The translations under genes and the position numbers were made by a program. A model generated the notes under the pieces. It saw nothing but the letters and a program-made list of their open reading frames with translations. It was not told the DNA's origin and did not search any database. This document shows, one piece after another, positions 24,661 to 36,830 of a DNA stretch of 64,000 nt (its first letter is position 1; each line of letters begins with the position of its first letter). This DNA is from Poecilobothrus nobilitatus (lineage: Eukaryota > Arthropoda > Insecta > Diptera > Dolichopodidae), in the NCBI GenBank assembly GCA_947095535.1, contig OX352774.1, positions 224,180,965-224,244,964 of the forward strand, given 5' to 3'.

Positions 24661-26344
24661 GAAGAAAAATTCTCAAAACTTAATGTTTCTCACTTTGAGT
24701 AGTGAATTCAAAATTCCCTTTAATGTTGGTTCCCTCCAAAATGCCCTTTATTAGAATTAATTTAAATACAAAAATGCGAAAAAAATATTTTTATATTTAT
24801 TTTGGATATAATATAAATATATTTAGTATAGAATCTGATCTATAAAAATTTGAATATTTGATTTTTCCAAGTTTGAGGCCGGAACAATATCTATGCTACA
24901 ATTGCGGCTACATAAAAAACACATTGGTTTATCTCAAACAGTATACACGTATTCTAAACGGAAAAATGGTTACATGAACAAGTTAAAATTTATACTTCAG
25001 CAATTTTTTTCAACATTTTATCAAAAATATATTTTATGGACGTTTCACAATAATTATAATGAAATATGCTAAAAAAAATGTCATTACCGTTTTATTAAAA
25101 TTATTTTAGATTATTTGGAGTTTGGAATTTTTTAACCAAAATAGAAAAATTTGATTTTCTCTAAGAAAACTTAAATGCAAAATTCATGTTAAAATAAAAT
25201 ATTTGTAGGTTAAAATATGAAATATGTATAAATAATTATCTAATTTTCACAAAATTCATATGAATAAAAATAATAAATATATATGATGTACAAATATACA
25301 TATATGTTGTGTACATACATATGTTGTGTATATACCTATAAGATATAAAAAAAAGAAAATTATATAAAATCGCTAGGGAAAAATTTTTTACATATTTTTA
25401 ATAATATGTACCAATACGGATCCATCAAATTCTTTATAGTGTCCGGACAACTGTATCAACATTCTACAACCATATGCAAAGTTCAAAAGGTCTCGTAGTA
25501 TCATAATTTATAACGTCTGTTCTTTTACAAGGAAATTTTGTACTAAAGGTAACGAAAAGTAGTCGAACTATTCGATACCCAAATATTTTTAACATTGTAT
25601 TGGTCGCATTCTGAAGTGTGTCTGATTTTGAAAATGTTACAAGATTTAAATGAGTAATGGCAGTTAGATGCAAACGAAATCTTTATTGATTAGCTAACCA
25701 TTAAATAACCGATAGTCGATAATAATTATTGGACTACAGTTATATCTTATATATTATATATATTTGTTTTAAAATTTAGGCTGTTTTTTTTTGTCTTTGA
25801 TATTGTCTTAAATAAAATTTCATATTAAAATTTATTATTTTATTGTTATATCGCATAATATTATATAAAATTTAAAGACTTCAAAATTTTTAACATTAAC
25901 ATTAACATAGCATAATATTTATATAAAACACCCCATAATTAAAATTTTCATATATCTTTGAGAAAAAAATTATTGTTAATAAATTTATTTTTAAAATTTT
26001 AACACACGCTTTCAATATGTAGTACTTACGTATACAAATAAAAAAATAAAATGTGGCATAGTTCTATAAATTAACTTATCTAATAATCTTTCCTTTCTTC
26101 TAAATAAAATCTTAACTATTTTTTTTTTTATTTATATAAAGTATATACAATAAGTATTTTTAATATAATATAATATAATATAATATATATTATTTATACA
26201 ATATAAGTATATATACCTTATAAACCACTGCATTTATTCCTTACTGCTTTTCTATTGAAAATCCTTTCGGTATAGTTTGTATTTTCTCGTTATTTTTCAC
26301 TCTATATATGTAATCCCATTTACTTTAACTTATATAGGTTAGTA

Positions 26345-26375
<31 letters not shown>

Positions 26376-28726
26376 TTATATAAATAACCTTTTCTGTATT
26401 AATTTTTTTTTTTTGTTGCAAAAATATATACTTATATATGTGTATATGTTTGTATATAAAACACACTTCACTAGAATATTTATTTATATACCGAAAAAAA
26501 AAGTACAAAAAATCAAATTTTTATTTCTTAATATTTAAAAAACAAAAAAAAAAAAACAAAAAATTAGTAAAGCACAAAACGAAAAAACCCGATTACAGAA
26601 AAAAAAAAAAAAAAAACCCAAAAAACTAATCTAAAGGTAACGAACCAATAATATATCTATACATAAATATAAATGTTTTATATAGGTATTAAATGCATAT
26701 ATGTATACACACACATTAAATATGTAAATGTAACAACTAACTTATTATATTTAACAGAGGATCTTTAATTTTTTATTTTAATAATTTCTTTTAATGATAA
26801 TTTAACGAAAATGAGGTTTTCTTAACTTTTTTTTTTTTTGTTTTTATTTTCTCAAAAAGAACCGTTTATTTTTTTTTTTTTTGTCAGTTATCTATAAGGA
26901 TTTTTATAGTATAATACCTATATGTATTAATTTTATTATAGTATATGTATAAAAACAATAAAAATGTATATATATTGTAAATTTTTAGGTTTTAATATTC
27001 CACATGTAAAAAAAAAAAAAAAATATTACACAGTATTAATGAAATTATTATTATAATTTTTTTTTTTTTTTTTTTTGTTTTTTTGTTATTTTTATGTTTT
27101 GTTTTGTTCTTTTTTTAACTATATATATGTACCTATATACATATATAAATATGTTATTAAATATAATATGTAACAGTAATAATTGTACTAATAATAAAGA
27201 TATTAATAAACACAGATATTATATAAAATTGAACATTCTCACACTAACAAAAAAAACAAAAAAAGTAAAAATAAAAAATTCTTTAATTCACTTCTTCGCC
27301 ATAAAAATAGAATAGAAAGAAAAATATATAATAATATGTTTATATATATATATGTATTGATAACATCCAAATATGTACATATATTTATATACTTATGTAT
27401 ATAATTATGTAAGAATGTAATATCAGAAAATAAAATCCTTGAAATGTATAATTTTCTATGTACATATATATATATGTATTTATTTTTTATTAGGAATGCG
27501 AATCATATTGTACCAACTATATATATATATGTATGTATATAAATATATATACTTTGAATGCGTGTTACAAAATATAATTTATGTATGTACAAGTATATTT
27601 TGCTGTAATCTCTGATTACTTTTTTTTTATTTTTTGTTATTTTTTTTACTTCCTTGTATTTGTTCTTTAATTTTTCTTTTTTTTTCTTTTTCCAAAAATT
27701 TTCTTATTTATTTTTATCACTTTTTGTACATTTATTTTTTTTTTTCTTTATTTTTCACATATTTTTATTCATTTTTCGTTTTTCGTATTATTATTGTTTT
27801 TTTTTTGTTTTTTTTCTTTTTTATTTATGAAAGTTTTTAGAGTTGAGTGTTTTGTTTTTTAATTTACAAATGTTTTAATTTGAGGACATTTTCACCACTT
27901 GTATTACAACTGTCATTAATTTTTTATTTTTGTTGTTATTATTATACAAATGCACATAATATATATATATATGAGTATAAAATATGTAGTGTATATGTAA
28001 TATGTAATTTACTTTGGCTTTAATTTATTTTATCCTTTTATTTTTTGTTTTTCAGTTTCTTAAACTTAGTCAATTTTCATCCTGTAAAAGACAAAAAGAA
28101 AATAAAAATTGAATAATTTTATTCAATACAAAAAAATAAAACATTAGTAACATTAGTATAGTATTTTTTATACTTGAGGTTTTTTTTTTTTTTAAAGTTG
28201 AAAATGATAAAGCAAAATTAAATAAAATTTATCGAGCGTAAGCTTAAATTAATTTTATTATATCAGTATTTAGAACCGACTTTGAATTTAGTTCTATTAA
28301 GTCTTTTTAACAGCATAAACTTCAACTATCGAGAATTAAATGAAGTGATTTGTTTTTAATGTATTGTGGAATCTAAAGATTAATTGGACTATTTAAGTTG
28401 TATTATTTCTTAACTGACGTTGATGAGTTATACATATAAGTATTCTTTATTTTAAAATAGAAAAAGATTGATAACAGTATATCTTTTTAAAAAGTTACAA
28501 TTATAATAGTGGAATCCCCTTTTTTTGTTAAATGTTCTTATATATTAACTTATTTATTTTCGTAACCTGTTGTTCTCCAATGTATAATTTCACTCCAAAA
28601 AAAAAATTTCTAATAATACATTTAAAATGATTGGATTTATAGCCAGTTAATATAAATTAAAATTACAAACTTGGAAAATTTAAAAATGAAATAAACGATT
28701 TTTTTTCTCAAAAAAATCACAGTTAT

Positions 28727-28990
28727 TTAAAAATACATAAAATTATCAGAATTTTTCAAAATGAAAAATTTATAATTTTGAGATAACGATAAAATTTTGA
28801 ATAGACATGAAAGCTTATAATTTTCAATATTTAAAAATAATTGAAATAGGAAAAACATACACGAAAAACTTTCAATACTGTTATTTCGGCAAATCTTTAA
28901 ATTAGACCTTCCCTCCAAAATATCCCCTATCATTCTCTGTAGTTTTGCAGTTTCGTCGTTAAATAGTTTGTTGAAGCGGACATTTTTCAT
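28727..28990 (-). other. Unrecognised 87-codon ORF, possibly a decayed coding fragment
   Basis: The first 45 or so residues (LFNDETAKLQRMIGDILEGR and following) have a protein-like mix of charged and hydrophobic residues. The last 40 are Phe/Leu/Tyr/Lys noise typical of the local A/T bias. There is no neighbouring exon, splice pattern or repeat match that I can see. It may be chance or an old transposon remnant. Confidence 0.15.
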
Positions 28991-29951
28991 TTTTGTGCCA
29001 GATTCTATAAACTATGTTTTGGAAGAAAAGAAACTAAGTTTTTCCTTCAAAGTAAATAACCTAAGTAAAGTTACGCGTTATTGAGTTAATATAAACTCAA
29101 AAGCACATAAACATTTTTTTTGTTATAAAGTAGTTTTTTTGAAAACAAAAAATGAATTTTATTTCATCTTTTTTGAAAAAAATTTTTTGATTAAAAACCA
29201 AAAAAAATTATTTTTTTCTTTTCAAAAAAACTATTTAACTTGATAAAGTGGTTCAAAAGTTTTTTTCGAATTTATACTTCGCAGATAATTTTGGAAAAAT
29301 TTAATATAAATGTATTTAAATATAAGATTAATCGAAAAATTTAAACAAGGAATTGTCTAATTAATACAACATCTAATCTAATCTAATCCAGTATGTATCT
29401 AACATTAATAATAAGTATAGCATCCGTCACATGAAGTTTGTCTACATTCAACATATCTTTTAGTATTAAACATATTTAAGAAGAAGAATTTTATTTATTA
29501 TAGAATAGGTAATAAATATGTTTGTGCAAAATTGTAAAAGGAGATTTATTTTTATTATTAAATAAATTATATTTTGTACTTAATATTGATTATATTATAA
29601 TATAATATAAAGACATATTATTTTAAACCCGTTATCTGTCTAATTTATTACATTACATTAAATTACTAAATTAGTTCCGCTTTTATTTCAATTATTTGTT
29701 TATTTTGATAGTAATAATTTCGTATTATTTTACATCTAAACAAATTTAGTTTTTAGGGAAATGAAATGAGAAAAAAAGCAAAGAAAAAGGAGTTAACAAT
29801 GGAACATAGTATGGAGTAGTTGTTTGTTGTACCTTTCCACTTAAATTGGATGTTTTTCAAAATTTTTCACCGAAAAACAAAAAAAAAAATTATGGCATTA
29901 TGGTTTGAAAAACTTCATAACTGCGTTTGTACATATACCCATTCGAATATA

Positions 29952-29992
<41 letters not shown>

Positions 29993-30735
29993 AACAATTA
30001 AACAATATTTTTATTAATTACTTGATTTATTTACAGAGTAATTATTATTAGAACAAATAAAATAAATATTCTGTAAAATCAGTTTTTCATATAGATTTTA
30101 TAACTTCTCATTTCATTCGAAATGTTTTTTATGAGCAGAAAGTATAAAAAAAAATATTTGTCGTAAATTACTTTAAAATAGTTGTATTTGGAAAAAACAA
30201 ACTTAAAACTATATGTAAAACTTTAAATTTTTTAATTAATCTTTATGTACTCCAGCCCAACCCAAGTTGATTGGGTTTATTAAATTCTCATTAAAATAAG
30301 GACATAAACAGTTAAGAATAAAAATAAAATGGGTTATAAAAAAAAAATATAAGTTAAATTCTGTTTTCAACTTAATGAGTTGAAAATTAATTCAATACAA
30401 AGTAGTTACAATGAAGATATAATGAAGAACAAGAAGACACCATTTAAAAAAATAAAAATAAATATAAAACTGACAAAGAAAAGAAAAAAAGGAAAAGTAA
30501 AATTTAACTTAAAAAAAAAAAGTTTTAAAGAATTTTAATTTTATATAAATTAATTTTAAGAGATTTATAGAAGTAATAAAATTTTTTATTTCTTTTTCTT
30601 ACTGTTACCTAAAATTCATTTATTATGCACACAGATGAATTTAAAAATTATATTATGTTGTTCTAGAGATGTTTTAAATATGTACAATTTAAAGTAAATT
30701 CCAGTTTTGTAAATGGGCGAACTCATTTGGTAAAA

Positions 30736-30889
30736 TCAACTCATCGCTAAATTCAAATTTTGAGTCCGCACACATTTGAGTTTGCTCACGATTGAGTCCG
30801 CTCAAACTGTGAACGAATTTAAATCGCTTAAATTATGAGCAAACTCAATATTTGAGCGGTCTTAAAATTTGAGTTGTGCGATGAGTTGA
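30736..30889. repeat. Inverted repeat with ~70-bp imperfect arms
   Basis: The left arm TCAACTCATCGCTAAATTCA and the reverse complement of the right arm TCAACTCATCGCACAACTCA begin alike. They continue with AAATTTT, GAGTTTGCTCA and CGTTCACAG in the same order. The whole block is a quasi-palindrome of about 154 bp that would fold into one long hairpin. No transposon signature is seen. Confidence 0.75.
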
Positions 30890-31799
30890 GTGGAAATGTT
30901 AGCTTTTTACAATCATGGTAAATTCCCGTTTATATTGTATAGCTTCCGATTTTCATTTAATATTTTAATGTGATTATTATACTCTTTTTAAGATTAGCTT
31001 ACACTACCGATTTCATTCAAATTTTGAAGAAAGAATATTTATTAAAAATTATTAATTTTCGTAAGGATTTCGGTTGACGATGAAGCCATAAAGGAGTTAA
31101 TATCGACTTTTGAAAATACGTATACAAAATTTAAAATTACTTTAAATATCTTTTGAATTGTTTAAAGTCTAAAATGTAGAGTACTTATGTCGATTGACAG
31201 GCTAAAATACCTTGAGATGCTTTTTCAAATGATGTATCAAGCTTCGTTAACTGACCATTTTATACTCAAAACGGTTTTCAGAAATATTTAAAGTAATTAA
31301 CAATTACTTTAAACAATTTACATCAACTATACTATTAAAATATTTGTGTAAATTTTTATATATTTATGTAAAATATAACTTTTATTAGTCATACTATATG
31401 TCATACCATCATCGTTATATATATGTCATATATTTTTAACTGACTGACGACATAAAACCACAAAAAATATGAATTAAAATTCCACCAAGACAATTAGGTT
31501 TCAAATAATTTACATATTATTTTTAATTATAACTAGGTATGTATGTGTATACTTTAAATATATTTTTTCTTATTTTTCATTGTTCAAATATATTTTCTTT
31601 CTTTTTTAAATTTGTAATTTTATGTAATTTTTATTTTGTAAAATAAAGTTTTTAAATTATTTACAAGAAATGTCAAGAAATGCAGCATTGATCATATGTA
31701 ATCTTTTCGACCTGGTTTTCGGTTTATAAAGTAAGATTTATATTTATGAGCGGAATATCTTATAAACATCAAATGTCTTAAATAGATTTGTTTGTGCAA

Positions 31800-32310
31800 A
31801 ATGTGTGTACCAATCGGCACTCAACCAGGAGGGATTTCCACAAAATTGTACCATCCGGGATGTTAGGTATAGTATAAAAATATAACAAATACCTTGAAAA
31901 AATATATAAAAAAATTAATTACTCCTTTTTTATTCTAAACGAGTAAAAGTGTACATTTGACTGTGTTAACTCTATACTAGGATACAGCATTACAAAATTT
32001 CATATATCAACCTTAAAACCAAAATATATTTATGTAAACTTGCTGTTCTAAACTAACCAAATTTTGCAGAATCCTTTAGTAATTTTTTTCAAAAAATTTT
32101 AGACACCTAGTTTCGAGACAATGATTTATTTTCATATAAGAAAGGAGATGTAGATTCTAGAGTATTCAAATTTTACAAAAGTAGTAGTAAAATGAGATTT
32201 TATTTCTTTTCACGAAATTTCAGATAAAGATAGATAAATACTGAGTTATATTCATGTGAAAAAGCAACATTTTAAAAACTTTTAGCGTTGATGGTGTTCG
32301 CAGTATTCTA
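31800..32310 (-). repeat. Minus-strand relative of the 23760-24660 repeat
   Basis: Read on the minus strand it contains TATAACTCAGTATTTATC, ATCTGAAATTTCG, and GAGTTAACACAGTCAAATGT. These resemble blocks in the plus-strand repeat, the last one corresponding to GAGTTGACACAGTC at about 24594-24607. A GC-richer end at 31805-31865 (ATCCCGGATGGTACAATTTT on the minus strand) may be its 3' terminus. Confidence 0.45.
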
Positions 32311-33299
32311 TTTGGCAAGTCCGATGAGTGGTAGTAATTGATTTTGAACAAACTGATGAAATATGAAACAGATAGATTCCAAAAAAAAATTGTATTGCTA
32401 AGATCATCAGTATATTGGATAAACGATTTTTTATATGTTTTTTATCTTCTTCATCTCTGTTATCATAATTTTTTTAATTTTTTTTCATCACTATTATATT
32501 CATCATTAGTAATATTTTCATTTTCATTTTACCGAATTCATTTATTAAATAAAAGGGTATTCTAACTTTTTAATTTTTTTATTAATTGTACTTCTCAAAA
32601 AACTTAATATTAATTAAATCATTTTTGATCCAATAAAATTTAATACACAAACTAAACTTCTTCTTCTTCTTTCATTATTTTACTTAACATAATTTTAGTG
32701 GTCATAATTTATAGTACATAAGATTAATAAACAAGTAACTGTATTAAAATAATTTTTTAAAAGTCACTAGTCAATAATCACTTTATAACTTATAAGTCAC
32801 CAATCCCACCTACATAAATATGTACATATATATACCTATATTTTTTTAGCGAAGGTAAAAAACAAAACAATTAAAATATCAATACAATATACAAACATGT
32901 ATAGTAAACCACAATACTGAAATCTTATCGAGCATATCTGTATAGAGTTAAAGTAACCACCCACATGAAATCGTACAAATCTCACCTCGCCATATGTATA
33001 TGCATATAGTTATTATAAATAATATTGATTATATTCCCTCTTCTTAACAGGTGGTTAATGAGATGATGATGCAATGTTTTAAACAATAATCATATAATAT
33101 AATTTAATATACATTTGTAGTCAACAAAATTATAATTAAGAATCTTATAAACTAATCAACTACTAACCAGTATAAAAAATGGCCAACAATACTAAACACG
33201 AAAATTGTACGAAATTAATTACATAATTTATTTATATTTCAGTAATATTTATAATATTATAAATATATAAAATGTCTGTGGCATATATTTTTCACTAAT
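32311..33299. other. AT-rich non-coding DNA, no gene seen
   Basis: The only sizeable ORF (32338-32565, +) is Phe/Leu/Tyr/Ser-rich noise. Confidence 0.55.
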
Positions 33300-34150
33300 G
33301 TTGTAAGTGTTCGGTGTAAAATATAACGAGACAGAATGTAAACTAACGGTTCTTAAAGGCGCATTTAGAATTTTACAAAATACAATACAAACTGTTTAGA
33401 ATTGTGACTTGTACCAAAACTTGAAAATTTTATTTTAATTTCATATAATAAGAAATAATGTGAAAAATAAAGAGGCACTTTCTACAATTTTAAGAGAACT
33501 CTACATAATTAAGAAAAACCATTAACGCCTCATGTAAAATTATAAAGTTGAAGCTTTAATTTTTGCCTTTTATTTTGAAAATTATGTTTATAGGTGCTTA
33601 AATTAAAGGTATTTAAAAATAGTAAAATTTAAATTTTAAAAAAAAATATTGCAAAATTTTCTCTTCACATAACGGTAAATTTAAATAATAAATTGCATAT
33701 TGCATAATTTTGATATGGTTTTATAAAGTTGAGAAAAGTTTCGGTCTTCTAGCATTTTTAGATTGTAAAACTACTATACGCCAAGTTTATATACATTATA
33801 TACGTTTTCACATAACGGTAAATTTAAATTCTGAATTTAAAAAAAAAATGAATAATTTTGATATTAATTTATAAAAGTAAAAAAAAATCCTGCCGTATCG
33901 TGATTTTAAATTGAAAAAATATTAAGCAAAGCTTGACATATACACATTTAAAAATAATGCTTTTTAAAAGTTTCAGGGGCTGTAGTTCTGTAATGGATAT
34001 GTAGCCCCATAAAAAAGTCGTTCTACAACATTAATACCAATGGTTAAAATTTTAATTGCTCTATTTTTAACGGTGTAGAAGTTTTGTAAACAGATGGACA
34101 GACGGACGGACGAATAGAGTGAAACTAATAGGCACATTTTTTTTTAAATT
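33300..34150 (+). repeat. Copy of the ~0.8-kb dispersed repeat family
   Basis: The order of blocks follows the copy at 6340-7165: GGCGCATTTAGAATTTT, GTTTAGAATTGTGACTTG, AATAATGTGAAAAATA, AAGCTTTAATTTTTG, CACATAACGGTAAATTTAAA (twice), CAGGGGCTGTAGTTCTGTAA and GAAGTTTTGTAAACAGATGG. The end is GACGGACGGACGAATAGAGTGAAACTAATAGG. It contains a short internal duplication of the CATAACGG block. Confidence 0.75.
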
Positions 34151-34679
34151 TTTACTTAAATTCTTTTTATTTGATACAAAAACGAGGAAAAAAATTAATA
34201 CAATAAAAAGACGGAAAAATTGGAAAATTAAAACATTACAAAAAGATACCAAGTTCATAAAGGATAAAAATTAATAATTATCGAGAATTGTAAAATGGAA
34301 AATTTGTTTCAAAACCAAATATATATTAACTTAATAATTGTAGAGACTTTTAAACAAAAGTATGATTTCCTTTATATATTAGGAGAATAACAAGAAAAAT
34401 AAACCATCGTCATAAAAAATAAACTCGAAACCAAAAAAAAAATGAACTTAATGCAAAATAGTAATAAAATGAAATAATAGAAATAAAAATTATATAAAAA
34501 AAAAAAAAAAAATATAATAAAAGAAATTTATATCATAAATTCGTAATAAATTTTTCTTATCCTGTTTGTGTTTCCTACAATATTTCATTTTAATTATCAT
34601 CACTTTTTTTATTTCATTTTTTTTTCTTTCTTACCCTTACAAATTGCGTGCAGGAAAACGACGATTCTATTAAAAAAAA

Positions 34680-35285
34680 AACATAGCAGCATGTAAAATC
34701 AAAGGTTTTTAAAGATGCACATTTTAAAAATAAAGGCTATAAAAACATTTAAGAATTGTGACTATGTTTACTTTTGTTAGAATTTTTCTCTAATGAAAAT
34801 TCAAAAAAAAAAAAAAATTTTCTGCAGGAAAATGTAAGGATACATTTCTTAAATTTTAAAGAAACCTTATTGTTATTAAGAAAATCCATTAAGAAATATA
34901 AAAATATGTTTGACCTTCAATTTTTCCATATTAAAATTAAAAAATTTACACAGATGTCCAGATTTTAGGTGTCTGTAATTAACAAATTTTAAATTTCTAT
35001 TTGTTTATATAGCTTTCAAAAGAGCAGTCAGGTATGACTTTTCAAATTTATATTTTTTCTAACTTTCGGCATGTACCGTTTTTTCGGCTTTCGGCGTCTG
35101 TCGCTGTGTTGGGTTACAATCCGTTGTGTTACATAAAAAAAAGTTATTATTTTACAACTGTACATATTACTTTTTACTTAAATACATTCTTTATCTCAAA
35201 CGGTAAAGAAGTTTTGCAAGGTGGAAAATCAGACGGACGTACGGAAAAACAGACAAAGTGAAATTAATAAGTAAAATTTGAAAAT
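34680..35285 (+). repeat. Third plus-strand copy of the ~0.8-kb dispersed repeat, diverged
   Basis: It starts CAAAGGTTTTTAAAGATGCAC and ends AAGAAGTTTTGCAAGG..CAGACGGACGTACGG..AAGTGAAATTAATAAG, in the same order and orientation as 33300-34150. Two such copies lie 530 bp apart. The two plus-strand ORFs here (64 and 75 aa) fall within the repeat and are not credible genes. Confidence 0.65.
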
Positions 35286-35919
35286 TTTTTAAAAAATATG
35301 CTATAAAACCAAACAGTAGCAAAAACGTTTTGAAAAAAGTAATTTGCTTTTATCTTAAAATTTATATTAATCAAAGATCAGAGGCAAGTTGGAAGTGTGG
35401 CAAATTGTAAATAATTTTCAAATACTTATGTTATCTTTTGAATAAAAATATTGTATTGTAATAATGAGTATACATTAAAAAAAATATATTCTTTTTATTT
35501 TATTTTTTTATTTTAAGATTGAAGTCATTGATTCAGGGTAAATTTAAATGTTTTATTCTTTAAATAGTACTTATTATAGATTGTTCGATCGATTTGTGTA
35601 ATAAAAATGTTTTATTATTACTTTTATTTTATGTTTTCAAAGACTGCAGTAAGAAGTATTTTACCTTTTTTCTTTGTTTATTAAAATGTTAATTAATAAT
35701 ATAGAAATAATTAAGCAATTTCAACATATAAAAAGTTAAATAAACGTAAAATTAAAAAGTTTTTTTCATGTATATAAATGAAAAATATGACTTTACTATA
35801 GGTTAAAGAAAATTGAAAATGCTTGTTTAAAAAAATTTGAAAATTCTAAAATTTCATAAAACTTTAAAAAAAATGGTTACATTTTTAATAAATTTAAAAA
35901 AAAAAACCCAAAAATTTAC

Positions 35920-36520
35920 TTATTAGTTTCATCTCTGTTCATCATAAAATCACTACATGGTTTAAGATAAAAACTAATGAAGTATTAACCATGGATCTAA
36001 TATAATATCCTAAATAAATTAATATTATAGAACACATTTTTTATTTACTCCCACCCATTGCAGAATTACAGTGCCCCAAAGTTAGAAAAAACTCTATTAT
36101 CACATATCTCAAGTAGAAATCATATTAAAATAATAAAAGTTGGAAACACTGTTATCCAATGTTTTCTTTCCACTGTTCAAGAGCTATTATAGGGATCAAA
36201 AATTGAAAATTTTGAATTTTTAGACTCCTGTATAATTTAGTAACCTATACAAATTTTTCGAAATAATAATAATTGAAGAAAGTATATCTTGACTTTTCAC
36301 AATTCTTTTCTATTTTAAAATTCTAACAAAATTTACCAAAAATTTTTGGTGCAAGTTACAATAAATTCAAAACTATTTTTATTGTATTTTAGAAAATGTG
36401 TATCTTACATATACATATTGTCTTTGTTTATTTAAAATTTTGTTAGAAATATTATAAAAGGAAAACAAAACCAAAAATATACATGAAATATTAATAATAA
36501 GAAATGTCATTTTACAAAAC
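35920..36520 (-). repeat. Minus-strand copy of the ~0.8-kb dispersed repeat
   Basis: Reading the minus strand gives CTTTGGGGCACTGTAATTCTG, CCCTATAATAGCTCTTGAAC, and near the other end AGATGAAACTAATAAGTAAA. These match GGGGCTGTAGTTCTG, TAATAGCTCTTAAACAG and GTGAAACTAATAGG of the plus copies, though the block order appears rearranged. Confidence 0.55.
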
Positions 36521-36830
36521 TACTAGTATTCGCCCGCCCTTCGAAATTTGAAGTGTTTTAATAAGCAATTACAATTAACGCAATCAATAACAGATATTCG
36601 AAATTTTTTTAATTTACTCTATCAAATGTATATGATAGTCCTCAAAAGGTTTTTTGTATTGTTATTGTTGTTTTTCTTATTTATACGTTGAACTCGAAAT
36701 TTGAGGTTGTTTGATAAATAACTGTAGTTACCACAATTATCCGTAGCCCTCAAAAGAGCTTTATTTATATTTGATTTTAATTCATATATCTATTTTGAGT
36801 TAAAAAACGAAATAAGCAATTTTTTTTTTG
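36521..36830. repeat. Two-unit diverged tandem repeat
   Basis: CTTCGAAATTTGAAGTGTTT..AATAAGCAATTACAATTA..GTCCTCAAAAGGTTTT is followed by ACTCGAAATTTGAGGTTGTTT..AATAACTGTAGTTACC..GCCCTCAAAAGAGCTTT. The unit length is about 165 bp. The preceding ACTAGTATTCGCCCGCCC may be the end of a mobile element, but I cannot name it. Confidence 0.4.

Larger units (their letters stand above)
24661..31799. other. AT-rich DNA with microsatellites, no gene recognised
   Basis: Features are long TA runs (26343-26368; 29953-29987), a TAATA repeat at about 26158-26185 and many poly(T)/poly(A) tracts. A less A/T-biased patch at 25440-25690 encodes a 69-aa minus ORF, and 28727-28990 encodes an 87-aa minus ORF. I recognise neither product. 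Confidence 0.5.

Noticed and set aside
27634..27840. 68-codon Phe/Leu-rich plus-strand ORF resembling membrane segments
   Set aside because: It is produced by a poly(T) region; any frame through TTT/TTC/TTA runs gives such peptides.
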